A DNA stretch of 37,514 nucleotides from Archaeoglobaceae archaeon. Its GTDB lineage: Archaea; Halobacteriota; Archaeoglobi; Archaeoglobales; Archaeoglobaceae. Made by a program: the position numbers and the translations under genes. This document shows, piece after piece, positions 25,364-33,737 of the stretch. The notes under the pieces are model-generated. The model did not search any database and was not told the DNA's origin. It saw only the letters and a program-made list of their open reading frames with translations. Where the stretch lies: the NCBI GenBank assembly GCA_025057895.1, contig JANXEF010000009.1, forward strand, positions 1 through 37,514. Direction: 5' to 3'. How positions within the stretch are numbered: position 1 is the first letter of the stretch; every line of letters begins with the position of its first letter.

Positions 25364-26833
25364 TTAAATTAACATGTTCAAACCCTCTAGGAAAGCTTCG
25401 ACCGAAGCCATAACTATATCTGCTCTCGCCCCTCTCGCAGTTACAACTCTGTTCCCTCGCTTTAGCTGAATCACAACATCCACAAGGGCATCTGTTCCTC
25501 CAGTGATTGCTTCGACATGATAGCTAACGAGTTTGATATCTGCGTAGCTTTTCACTGCCCTTCTAATTGCGTTAATCGCAGCATCAACTGGGCCAACTCC
25601 AATTGCTGTCTCTATTTTCTCTTCACCGTCAATTTTTAATCTCACACTTGCCATTGGAGTCGTGTTCTTACCTGTAACTATCGCAAAGTCTTCAAGCTTT
25701 ACCTTCTTTTCACTCTTTATCTGTAGAACTGTTTCAACTATCGTCTTAACATCTGCATCTGTTACTCTTTTACCCCTATCTCCCAGCTCCTTTATTCTTA
25801 GAAGTATTTCATCCATCTGCTGCTGATTAGCTGAGTAACCAAGTTCTTTCAATATAGCCTCAACACTAGCTCTGCCAGCGTGTTTTCCAAGAACTAAAAC
25901 TCTTTTTCTACCTATTACCTCCGGAGAGATCGGTTCATATGTTCTCGAATCTTTTAAAAGTGCTGAAGTGTGGATTCCACTTTCATGTGTAAAAGCATTC
26001 TCTCCAACTATCGGTTTATTTGGTGGTACAACTACCCTTGTAAACTTTTCTACCAATTTTGAAGCTTGATAAAGTTTTTCTTTGTTTATATTCAACTTTA
26101 TTCCATATAAAAACTCCAAAACCATAGCGATTTCTTCTAGTGCTGCATTTCCTGCTCTTTCGCCAATACCATTAATGGTTGCATGAAACTCGTCTGCTCC
26201 ACTCTTTACCGCGTATACAGTGTTCACAGTTGCAAGTCCGAAGTCATCATGACAGTGAATTGCGACTGGTTTCTTTATTTCTTTCTTTAACCTCTTAATA
26301 ATCTCTTCAGTCTTTTCAGGAGTTAAAACTCCTACTGTGTCAGCAAAAGTAAGTCTTTCTGCTTTTGACTCTTCTCCTGCCTTAAGCAAAGAAATCACAA
26401 ACTCGAAATCTGCACGAGAAGCATCTTCTGCTCCAAACTCAACTATTAGTCCTCTCTCTCTGGCATACTCAATGGCTTCAATACTTTTCTCTATTACATA
26501 TTCTTTTTCTTTTCTTGGAAATTTAGCGTGTATATGGTAATCCGATGATGGAGCAACCATGAATATGGAATCAGCATTCGCATCCGCAGCTGAGTCGATG
26601 TCTTCTTTTTTGATTCTTGCAAAACTACAAATCTCTGCTTTTAATCCTCTCTCAGATATTTGCTTTATCGCTTCAAAATCACCTCTTGAGGAAATTGCAG
26701 TTCCGGCTTCTATTATATCTACACCCAATGAATCTAGCGTTTCAGCTATCATCACTTTTTGCTCAACTGTAAGCGATACACCTGGCGTTTGCTCACCATC
26801 CCTAAGCGTTGTGTCAAGAACTAATATTCTCAC
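25364..26833 (-). CDS. Citramalate synthase or 2-isopropylmalate synthase (LeuA/CimA family)
   Basis: A 489-residue acyl-CoA/2-oxoacid condensing enzyme. The TIM barrel shows LDTTLRDGEQTPGV (metal and substrate site), GIGERAGN and the metal ligands HCHDD; HESGIH follows, and the C-terminal LeuA dimer domain, a probable allosteric site, runs from about 375. The segment IEAGTAISSRGD resembles archaeal CimA (IEAGSAxTSxGE) more than typical LeuA (IEAGFPxSS), and length matches the Methanocaldococcus CimA (491). Citramalate synthase would feed isoleucine from pyruvate; LeuA would feed leucine. The choice is not certain. Start is GTG at 26831-26833, 26 bp from a TATA-like TTTTTTAAC. Confidence 0.9.
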   Translation of the reverse strand: MRILVLDTTLRDGEQTPGVSLTVEQKVMIAETLDSLGVDIIEAGTAISSRGDFEAIKQISERGLKAEICSFARIKKEDIDSAADANADSIFMVAPSSDYHIHAKFPRKEKEYVIEKSIEAIEYARERGLIVEFGAEDASRADFEFVISLLKAGEESKAERLTFADTVGVLTPEKTEEIIKRLKKEIKKPVAIHCHDDFGLATVNTVYAVKSGADEFHATINGIGERAGNAALEEIAMVLEFLYGIKLNINKEKLYQASKLVEKFTRVVVPPNKPIVGENAFTHESGIHTSALLKDSRTYEPISPEVIGRKRVLVLGKHAGRASVEAILKELGYSANQQQMDEILLRIKELGDRGKRVTDADVKTIVETVLQIKSEKKVKLEDFAIVTGKNTTPMASVRLKIDGEEKIETAIGVGPVDAAINAIRRAVKSYADIKLVSYHVEAITGGTDALVDVVIQLKRGNRVVTARGARADIVMASVEAFLEGLNMLI

Positions 26834-26854
26834 ATCGCATCCAAATCAAATGGA

Positions 26855-26863
26855 GTTAAAAAA
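26855..26863 (-). promoter_or_regulatory. TATA-like box for the LeuA/CimA gene
   Basis: Minus-strand TTTTTTAAC centred about 26 bp from the GTG start at 26833. Moderate support only, because the element is a poor match to TTTATATA. Confidence 0.4.
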
Positions 26864-26880
26864 CTTGTCTATAACCTGAA

Positions 26881-27384
26881 TTAGTAATTCTGATCCGAAC
26901 AATTGCTGACAATATAGAAAGAGTTTCTTAATTTTTCATAAGTTTCTTCGAGAGCTTCAGGAATTATTTGAACATCTGCAAGCACAGGCATGAAAGATGT
27001 GTCGCCATTCCATCTCGGAACCACATGGACGTGCAAGTGTTCTGCAATTCCTGCTCCAGCAACTTTTCCAATGTTTATTCCTATGTTGAAACCATCAGGA
27101 TTCATACAATTTTTTATAGCTTTGATGGAAAGAGAGATTAGATTCATGATTTCTGTCATTTCTTCTCCATCTAGATCTTCGACCGATGGAACATGACGAT
27201 TTGAACAGACCATAACGTGTCCCGGATTGTATGGATTTCTGTTCATCATTATAAAGCTTTTATTGGCCCTATAGACTACGAGAAAAGTTTTATTGTTTGT
27301 TTTTAAAGCACTACAAAAAACACATTCCTTTGGTTTTGGTGCAAGAATGTAACGAATTCTCCATGGAGCAAAGATTCTTTCCAT
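26881..27384 (-). CDS. HIT-family (histidine triad) nucleotide-binding hydrolase
   Basis: A 167-residue HIT protein. The histidine triad HLHVHVVPRW (about 119-128) is intact, and PGHVMVCSNRHVPSVEDL is a family block. The CVFC near residue 22 is a common zinc site, paired with later ligands. Members hydrolyse nucleotide phosphoramidates or dinucleoside polyphosphates; the exact substrate is unknown. The frame opens at TTG (27390), but the ATG at 27384 gives the typical start MERIFAPWRIRYI. Its TATA-like element at 27403-27410 overlaps the end of the upstream regulator gene. Confidence 0.93.
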   Translation of the reverse strand: MERIFAPWRIRYILAPKPKECVFCSALKTNNKTFLVVYRANKSFIMMNRNPYNPGHVMVCSNRHVPSVEDLDGEEMTEIMNLISLSIKAIKNCMNPDGFNIGINIGKVAGAGIAEHLHVHVVPRWNGDTSFMPVLADVQIIPEALEETYEKLRNSFYIVSNCSDQNY

Positions 27385-27402
27385 AGACAAAATCAGATTC
27401 AG

Positions 27403-27410
27403 ATTTTAAA
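27403..27410 (-). promoter_or_regulatory. TATA-like box for the HIT gene
   Basis: Minus-strand TTTAAAAT, about 22 bp from the ATG at 27384 and overlapping the stop codon of the winged-helix gene. The spacing is a little short. Confidence 0.4.
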
Positions 27411-27717
27411 TGTTTCCCAAAGCTTTTTCTAGTCTCAGAAATTCCTCGAATATCTGACTTTTTATTTTACGAATGACTTCTTTGGGCTCCTCCGCAGCAT
27501 ATTTGTAACCAAGCCATCTTTCTTCTACAAGTCTTCTTTTTACTATCCCTCTTCTCGTCAACTCTTTTAATCTTTCTCTAACAAATCTCGTTGAAAGACC
27601 AAGCTCTCTAGCAATCTCCCTGACTCCAAGTTCTTTTTTCTGAAGAAGTGAATATATTCTAACATCTGTCGGTTTTAGCCTAACTTTTTCTAGAAGTTCG
27701 ACGATTTCAGTTAACAT
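27406..27717 (-). CDS. Small winged-helix transcriptional regulator
   Basis: A 103-residue protein with an N-terminal winged helix-turn-helix: IYSLLQKKELGVREIARELGLSTRFVRERLKELTRRGIVKRR (about 21-62), then a wing with YKYAAE and a C-terminal helix probably for dimerisation. No ligand domain is present. It has a strong SD (GGAGGTGA) just upstream of the ATG at 27717, unlike most genes here. It is divergent from the two-gene radical SAM unit with only 68 bp between start codons, so it may control that unit and itself. The family is not identified beyond HTH class (MarR/ArsR/TrmB-like). Confidence 0.8.
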   Translation of the reverse strand: MLTEIVELLEKVRLKPTDVRIYSLLQKKELGVREIARELGLSTRFVRERLKELTRRGIVKRRLVEERWLGYKYAAEEPKEVIRKIKSQIFEEFLRLEKALGNI

Positions 27718-27757
27718 TCATTCACCTCCAACGTGTGAAGTTTTGAGATCATAATCT

Positions 27758-27765
27758 ATTTAAAC
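27758..27765. promoter_or_regulatory. TATA-like element shared by divergent genes
   Basis: ATTTAAAC is centred about 25 bp before the ATG at 27786 on the plus strand and also lies about 44 bp before the minus-strand regulator at 27717, where transcription would start near 27738, leaving a leader that contains the SD. The TTTAAA core reads the same on both strands, so one box could serve both directions. Confidence 0.45.
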
Positions 27766-27785
27766 ATTGCGAAAGTATAATTACT

Positions 27786-29174
27786 ATGATCGACAAAGTT
27801 ACGATGTTTTCTCATTTCGTCAATCCATTTACAAAAATCGCCTTAAAGCAGATTGCTTGCTACTGCGAAGAATGCAAGAAGAATAGACTTGAAATAGCTC
27901 TTGAATTATTCGTTGAATGCCGTAAAAACGCTTGTTGGAAATGTAAAACTGCTGAAAAAATCGTTGAACCTATACTCTTAAAAGGATGTGAAAGTTTCAA
28001 CGCAACTCCTGAAGAGATGAAAACAAAATTCAGAGACCCATACTGGCGTAAAGGTCTTGCGAATGTAATAAGAGGACTTGCAGAATTTGGAGTTAAAAAA
28101 CCCTTCATTCCAGGAGCACCTTTTCAGGTTGTTTGGGATATAACCTATGCTTGCAATCTTCGATGCAAACACTGTTATGCAACTGCTGGTAAAGCTCTAG
28201 ATGATGAATTGACAAAAGAGGAGGCAATAAATACGATCGACTCTCTTGAAAGACTTGGAGTGACGATCATAGCATTCTCTGGTGGAGAGCCTTTGGTGAG
28301 AAAAGATATCTATGAACTTACAAAATACGCCTCTGAAAAGGGTATCTACATAGCTATAGCGACTAACGGGACTATGATAAATGATGAGAGAGCAAAGAAA
28401 CTGAAAGAGAGTGGTGTCAGTTATATTCAGATAAGCCTTGATGGAATGAGAGAGACTCATGATGCCTTTAGGGGAATTAGAGGTGTTTTTGATAAAACCA
28501 TAGAAGGTATCAAGAAAGCTGTTCAACATGACTTCTTCGTAAATGTCTCGATGACGGTCACCAAATACAACTACCAAGAAGTAATAGAAGTGATAAAATT
28601 ATGTGAAGATCTCGGAGTCAATTGGTTCATGCACTATAATTTCATTCCCACTGGAAGAGGAAGAGAAATATTTAACTCCGATATCACTCCCGAAGAAAGA
28701 GAAAAGCTGCTAAGGATGCTTTATGAGAGAAATTTGAATTCAAAGATAAGTATCCTATCAACTGCACCTCAGTTTGCAAGAATAGCTCTTCAATGTTCTA
28801 ATGGTATAATTCCAACACACTTCTACAATTTAAATGCTGGAGAGAGGTTCAAAAAACTTGCTGAGTTCATTGGGGGTTGTGGAGCAGGAAGATTCTATTT
28901 TGCAATCAAAGCAAATGGAGATATTACTCCTTGTGTTTTCTTTCCGCTTGTTGTTGGAAATGTAAGATCTGATGATCTCGAAGAGTTGTGGAAAAAGAAC
29001 AAGATTTTTGAAGATCTTAGAAACAAAGATAAGCTCGAGATTTGTGGAGGATGCGAATATCGATATGTTTGTGGAGGTTGTAGGGCGAGAGCTTACAATT
29101 ATTTTGGAAGTTATTTGAAACCAGATCCTGGCTGCATTAGGAATAGGATGGTTTGGAAAGAAATAGTTTTATGA
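27786..29174 (+). CDS. Radical SAM/SPASM-type protein with cysteine-rich N-terminus
   Basis: A 462-residue radical SAM enzyme. The SAM motif is CNLRCKHC (C123, C127, C130), followed by FSGGEPLVRKD and the barrel. The C-terminal SPASM/Twitch-like domain has CGAG, CVFFPL and CGGCEYRYVCGGCRARAY plus a final Cys, for additional iron-sulfur clusters. The first 70 residues hold seven cysteines (25, 27, 30, 45, 50, 53, 68), possibly another cluster. Members of this class mature peptides (PqqE, anSME) or modify haem precursors (AhbC, AhbD); I cannot choose. No obvious precursor peptide gene is adjacent. Its stop overlaps the next ATG as ATGA, indicating coupling with the B12-radical SAM protein. Confidence 0.9.
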   Translation: MIDKVTMFSHFVNPFTKIALKQIACYCEECKKNRLEIALELFVECRKNACWKCKTAEKIVEPILLKGCESFNATPEEMKTKFRDPYWRKGLANVIRGLAEFGVKKPFIPGAPFQVVWDITYACNLRCKHCYATAGKALDDELTKEEAINTIDSLERLGVTIIAFSGGEPLVRKDIYELTKYASEKGIYIAIATNGTMINDERAKKLKESGVSYIQISLDGMRETHDAFRGIRGVFDKTIEGIKKAVQHDFFVNVSMTVTKYNYQEVIEVIKLCEDLGVNWFMHYNFIPTGRGREIFNSDITPEEREKLLRMLYERNLNSKISILSTAPQFARIALQCSNGIIPTHFYNLNAGERFKKLAEFIGGCGAGRFYFAIKANGDITPCVFFPLVVGNVRSDDLEELWKKNKIFEDLRNKDKLEICGGCEYRYVCGGCRARAYNYFGSYLKPDPGCIRNRMVWKEIVL

Positions 29175-30523
29175 TAACATTGATTAATCCAAATGTAAAG
29201 GTTGAAGTAGTAAAAACTCTTGAAATAGTCTCTCCCCCACTTGGTCTAGGTTATCTAGCCTCTGTTTTGCGTGAACGAGGTTTCAAGGTTAGAATCATTG
29301 ATGACCTTGTTGAGAAATTAAGTATTCAGGAATTAATCAGAAAAATAAAAGATTCTATAATTGTTGGGATTACTTCTACCACTCCAACTTTTAAATCTGC
29401 TCTTGAATATGCAAAAAAAATCAAAAAGACACTTCCAAATGTTTTCATAATCCTAGGAGGAGTTCATGTTACTTTTCAACCTGAAAAAACTCTAGAAAAT
29501 GACTTCGTTGACGCTGTATGTATTGGAGAGGGAGAAAAAACCATTTTAGATGTTGCAGAGAGAATTGAATCAGAAAAGAATCTAAAAAACATCAGAGGAG
29601 TTTACTACAAAGAAGAAGGAAGAATAAGAAAAAATCCTCTGCGGGAATTCATCGAAAACCTCGACTCAATTCCTTTTCCAGCATTTGATCTAATGCCGCT
29701 TGAAAATTATACTCTTCTAGGAAAAAAACTGGAAGTTTTTCCAATGATAACTTCCCGTGGTTGTCCTTTTGCTTGTAGATATTGTAGTTCATCACTCTTC
29801 ATGGGGCATCGATTCCGAGCAAGGAGTGTAAAAAACGTGGTTGATGAGATCGAGTGGCTTGTTGATGAATTCTATGCAAGACATATAGCATTCGGTGATG
29901 ACACTTTCACTCTGAACAAGAGGAGAGTAGAGGAAATCTGCAAAGAAATAAGAAAGAGAGGTATAGAAGTGACTTGGAGTTGCTCCTCGCGTATCGATAC
30001 AATAAACAATGATTTGCTGAAAATGATGAAATCTGCTGGATGTACCGCGATTTATTATGGAGTTGAGTCTTCTAGTAAAAGAATCATTGATTATTATAAA
30101 AAAAGAATTTCAATTGAAAAAGCGGTAGAAGTTGTAAAATTTACTAAAAAACTAAAAATAACAACCATTTGTTCTTTCATAATTGGAGCACCTATTGAAA
30201 CTAAAAATGAAATGGAAGAAACACTTAAACTTGCAATAAAGCTTGATCCCGATTATGCACAATTCTCGATTCTCACACCATATCCGGGCACTGAAATCTA
30301 CGAAGAAGCAAAGGAGAAGGGTTTACTATTGACAGAAAATTACGACGAATACACAGCAGGTAATCCTGTCTTAAGAACTCAGATTTCTAAAGAAGAACTT
30401 GCGAAATTCTTAAGAAGATGTTATATCCGATTCTATCTCCGACCAAAATTCATGATTCGAGAAATTAAAAAAAGAAATTTTGGTGTAATTATGAAAGTGA
30501 TAAAGAAAGTAATAAAGAGTTGA
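29171..30523 (+). CDS. B12-binding radical SAM protein
   Basis: A 450-residue protein with an N-terminal cobalamin-binding-like Rossmann domain (about 1-140: INPNVKVEVVKTLEIVSPPLGLGYLAS, ILGGVHVTF, CIGEGE) and a radical SAM barrel beginning SRGCPFACRYC (C198, C202, C205). No DxHxxG motif is evident, so base-off cobalamin binding would use other residues. Members methylate unactivated carbons or rearrange substrates (P-methyltransferases, hopanoid and bacteriochlorophyll methylases). The start ATG at 29171 overlaps the upstream stop; the frame extends to a TTG at 29153. Ends 5 bp before the convergent iorA stop. Confidence 0.9.
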   Translation: MITLINPNVKVEVVKTLEIVSPPLGLGYLASVLRERGFKVRIIDDLVEKLSIQELIRKIKDSIIVGITSTTPTFKSALEYAKKIKKTLPNVFIILGGVHVTFQPEKTLENDFVDAVCIGEGEKTILDVAERIESEKNLKNIRGVYYKEEGRIRKNPLREFIENLDSIPFPAFDLMPLENYTLLGKKLEVFPMITSRGCPFACRYCSSSLFMGHRFRARSVKNVVDEIEWLVDEFYARHIAFGDDTFTLNKRRVEEICKEIRKRGIEVTWSCSSRIDTINNDLLKMMKSAGCTAIYYGVESSSKRIIDYYKKRISIEKAVEVVKFTKKLKITTICSFIIGAPIETKNEMEETLKLAIKLDPDYAQFSILTPYPGTEIYEEAKEKGLLLTENYDEYTAGNPVLRTQISKEELAKFLRRCYIRFYLRPKFMIREIKKRNFGVIMKVIKKVIKS

Positions 30524-30528
30524 TTTTG

Positions 30529-32394
30529 CTAGTTCTCAGATTTTCTTTTTATCGCTTTCTTTCGACATATTTGACTACAGACTCCGCATCCAACACATAT
30601 AGTGGTATCTATACGCACTTTTCCATCGTAGATCAACGCAGGACATGTAAAGGTATTTATACATTCCATGCAGAGATCGCAATCTTCCGTAACAACAAGC
30701 GGGAAAATCTTTCCTTCTTCCTTTCTCTTTCTTGCCCATATTATGGCGCATTCTTGTCTTGCAATTACTACTGCAACTCTTTCATGTGTCAAAGCTCTTC
30801 TAAGGACTTCAATTGTTCTTCTAATGTTGTATGGATTAACTATTTCGACAAAATCGACTCCACAACCTCTAACAATATCTTCGATGATGACTTTTTTTCC
30901 TTTTTCCCCACACGCCTTAAAACCGGTTCCTGGATGAGGTTGATGACCCGTCATACCAGTAGTTAAGTTGTCAAGGATTACCAAAACGAACTTTGCTTCG
31001 TTGTAAACTGCATTTATCAATGCCGGGATTCCAGCATGGAGAAATGTAGAGTCGCCAATCGTAGCGATAACCCTATCTTTGAGTACATGGGCCAATCCAT
31101 TTGATACTCCAACGCTTGCCCCCATACAAATTGTTATATCTACAGCTTCGAGTGGTTTATTGATTCCGAGAGTGTAACAACCGATATCGCTTGGGAGACA
31201 GGCATTTCCAAGCTCTTTTACAACTTTTCTTATTGCATAAAATGTAGCTGTGTGTGGACAACCTGGACATAAAACTGGAGGTCTCGAAGGGGCTAAATTC
31301 TTCATTTCTTCTCTCTTAGATGTAGATTCATCATAATCAATACTTGGTTTAATACCCAAAACTTTGGAAATGCCCATCTCGACTATTGTGAGATTGTATT
31401 CGTAATCTTGAGGGAGATAACCATCCATCTTACCATAAGTCTCGATTCCCATCGCTCTTAGGTGAAGCTCAAGAAACGGATCAACTTCTTCAACCACTAA
31501 TACACCATCGAGGTTAGAGGAGAAGGTTTCTACCAGTTTCCTAGGCACTGGATGTGCAGAGGAGAGTTTTAGTATTGGAATCTTCAACTTCAAGTTGTTT
31601 ATAGCTTCTTTAACGTAACTGTAGCTAAGACCGCAGGCTACAATTCCAATTTTACCATCCCCATCCTCAATCCAATTCATTTCCCAGATATTGAAGAACT
31701 TTTCAATCTCAGCAATCTTTTTATTTAAAACTGGTTTAAGTTTTCTCGCATTAGCAGGTAAAAGAACATCTGTTTCTGGTCTTTTTTTCCAGTTCACTTT
31801 TTCGGTTTTTTTATTAGGTAATTTTCCAAGGGTAACAACCCCACTTGCGTGGCTTAGTCTTGTGTAACTACGCAGTATTATAGGCAAAGAAAATTTTTCT
31901 GAAATCTCAAAACACTTTTTTGTTATCTCTTTTAACTCGCCAACGCTCGAAGCTTCGATTACCGGAATTTTTGCAATCTTGCCGTACCATCTGTTATCCT
32001 GTTCATTTTGACTGCTGTGCATTGTAGGATCATCTGCAGATACGAGGAGAAGTCCACCTCTTGCTCCAACATATGCAAAACTCAGCAAAGCATCTGCTGC
32101 AACGTTGACTCCAACGTGTTTCATACATGCCATACCTCTTTTACCCGCAAGAGAAGCTCCAATAGCAACTTCAAGTGCTACTTTTTCATTGGTCGAATAT
32201 TCAACGTAAAAATCAAGCCTACCTCTGAGCAATGTACATGCGTTGCTAAGCGTGTCGAGGATCTCCGATGATGGAGTCCCAGGATATGCGGCGCATACAT
32301 CTACTCCAGCTTCAAGTGCTCCCCTTGCAATTGCTTCATTCCCAAGTAGAAAGACTTTTTCCCCAGCGTCATCTCTGATGACATCTTTAAGCAT
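30529..32394 (-). CDS. iorA: IorA, indolepyruvate ferredoxin oxidoreductase alpha subunit
   Basis: A 621-residue subunit of the enzyme that oxidatively decarboxylates aryl pyruvates (from tryptophan, phenylalanine, tyrosine) to aryl-acetyl-CoA with reduction of ferredoxin. The N-terminal half shows AYPGTPSSEILDTL; the middle has CPGCPHTATFYA and the TPP site GDSTFLHAGIPALINAVYN; the C-terminal ferredoxin domain has CDLCMEC and CVGCGVCSQIC for two clusters. Length is typical. The partner iorB is not adjacent here, unlike in many archaea. The ATG at 32394 lies about 25 bp from TATA-like minus-strand GTTTTAATC. Confidence 0.96.
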   Translation of the reverse strand: MLKDVIRDDAGEKVFLLGNEAIARGALEAGVDVCAAYPGTPSSEILDTLSNACTLLRGRLDFYVEYSTNEKVALEVAIGASLAGKRGMACMKHVGVNVAADALLSFAYVGARGGLLLVSADDPTMHSSQNEQDNRWYGKIAKIPVIEASSVGELKEITKKCFEISEKFSLPIILRSYTRLSHASGVVTLGKLPNKKTEKVNWKKRPETDVLLPANARKLKPVLNKKIAEIEKFFNIWEMNWIEDGDGKIGIVACGLSYSYVKEAINNLKLKIPILKLSSAHPVPRKLVETFSSNLDGVLVVEEVDPFLELHLRAMGIETYGKMDGYLPQDYEYNLTIVEMGISKVLGIKPSIDYDESTSKREEMKNLAPSRPPVLCPGCPHTATFYAIRKVVKELGNACLPSDIGCYTLGINKPLEAVDITICMGASVGVSNGLAHVLKDRVIATIGDSTFLHAGIPALINAVYNEAKFVLVILDNLTTGMTGHQPHPGTGFKACGEKGKKVIIEDIVRGCGVDFVEIVNPYNIRRTIEVLRRALTHERVAVVIARQECAIIWARKRKEEGKIFPLVVTEDCDLCMECINTFTCPALIYDGKVRIDTTICVGCGVCSQICRKKAIKRKSEN

Positions 32395-32413
32395 AATCCC
32401 AATTCTTAACCAC

Positions 32414-32421
32414 GATTAAAA
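32414..32421 (-). promoter_or_regulatory. TATA box for iorA
   Basis: Minus-strand GTTTTAAT about 25 bp from the iorA ATG; predicts leaderless transcription. It lies in the 80-bp divergent gap shared with mtaD. Confidence 0.5.
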
Positions 32422-32444
32422 CTCTTTCCATTTGAGTTGGAAAT

Positions 32445-32454
32445 CTTTTAATAC
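32445..32454 (+). promoter_or_regulatory. TATA box for mtaD
   Basis: CTTTTAATAC centred about 25 bp before the ATG at 32475; predicts leaderless transcription. Confidence 0.55.
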
Positions 32455-32474
32455 TCCTAAAAGATCCTTTTTCT

Positions 32475-33737
32475 ATGTTCGATTTAGTCGTAAAAAACGG
32501 TCTTTGTCTTGTTGATGACAGATTCTTAGATTGTAACATTGGAATAGAAGGTAATAAAATTGCTTACATTGGAAAAAACAAAGTCAAAGGTGAGGAAGAA
32601 ATCAATGCTAGAGATTGTCTCGTATTACCTGGTTTTTTCAATGCTCATACCCATTCAGCAATGACTCTTCTTCGTGGTTATGCTGAAGCTCTTCCACTAA
32701 ATCAATGGCTTGATAAAGTATGGAAAATCGAAGCTATGCTTGATGAATCTTCGATTTACTGGGGCTCTATGCTTGCATGCATCGAAATGTTGAGAAATGG
32801 AGTCACATGTTTTGCAGACATGTATATACACATGGATAGTGTAGCAAAAGCTGTTGAAGAGAGTGGAATTAGAGCAGTTCTGGGATATGGAATGGCAGAT
32901 AGAGGAATAGAAGAGAGAATTGAGAAGGAAATAAGAATTGCAATGGATTTCAGCGAGAGATGGAATGGAAGGAGTAGAGTGAAAGTTATGCTAACGCCAC
33001 ATGCGATATATACTTGTTCTAAAGAGTTTCTATCAATAATAAACAAAATAGCAAAAGAAAAGGGAATTTTAAAACACATACATGTCTCCGAGACACTGTG
33101 GGAAGTTAAGGAATCAAAGAAAAAATTTGAGAAAACGCCAGTTGAACTTCTAGATTCCATAGGCTTTCTCGATAAAAAAACAATATTAGTTCACTGTGTC
33201 TGGCTGAGCGATGCTGAAATCAAAAAAATTGCTGAAAAAGAAGCTAGCGTAGTCCACTGCCCTTCAAGTAATCTAAAACTTTCATCAGGAATAGCAAGAG
33301 TTGCTGAAATGGTTGAAAGTGGTATTGATGTGGCAATTGGAACGGATGGTGCTGCGAGTAACAACATGTTAAATCCACTTCTCGAGGCTAGAACAGCAGC
33401 TTTACTACAGCAACTCAGAAGGAAGTTCTTAAATCCTTTGAAATACTTAGAAATGGTTTCTAAAAATGGATATATGATATATGGAATTGATGGAGGAGAG
33501 ATAATGGAAGGAAAAATCGCAGATATTGTCATCTTTGAACTTAAACTTCATCATATGCCTTTTTATGACTACAAAAATTCTCTGCTCTTCTCTTCAACTG
33601 GAAATGAAGTAAGAGATGTCATAGTAGATGGAAAGGTTGTATTGGAAGATAGAGAACTCGTTTATGTAGATGAAGAAAGAATATTAGATAAAATCTTAGA
33701 TAAAATCAGCAAAATTATTTCCCAAAATGGAGACTAA
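32475..33737 (+). CDS. mtaD: 5-methylthioadenosine / S-adenosylhomocysteine deaminase family amidohydrolase
   Basis: A 420-residue metal-dependent amidohydrolase of the MTA/SAH deaminase group. Metal ligands and motifs: NAHTHSAMTLLRG at about 56-68, HIHVSETLWEVKE, VHCVWLS, VHCPSSNLKLSSG and the catalytic GTDGAASNN. Members deaminate MTA, SAH, adenosine or 5'-deoxyadenosine, the by-product of radical SAM enzymes (DadD in methanogens); which substrate applies is not visible. The stop at 33735-33737 abuts the convergent CaiB-like gene with no gap. Confidence 0.93.
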   Translation: MFDLVVKNGLCLVDDRFLDCNIGIEGNKIAYIGKNKVKGEEEINARDCLVLPGFFNAHTHSAMTLLRGYAEALPLNQWLDKVWKIEAMLDESSIYWGSMLACIEMLRNGVTCFADMYIHMDSVAKAVEESGIRAVLGYGMADRGIEERIEKEIRIAMDFSERWNGRSRVKVMLTPHAIYTCSKEFLSIINKIAKEKGILKHIHVSETLWEVKESKKKFEKTPVELLDSIGFLDKKTILVHCVWLSDAEIKKIAEKEASVVHCPSSNLKLSSGIARVAEMVESGIDVAIGTDGAASNNMLNPLLEARTAALLQQLRRKFLNPLKYLEMVSKNGYMIYGIDGGEIMEGKIADIVIFELKLHHMPFYDYKNSLLFSSTGNEVRDVIVDGKVVLEDRELVYVDEERILDKILDKISKIISQNGD

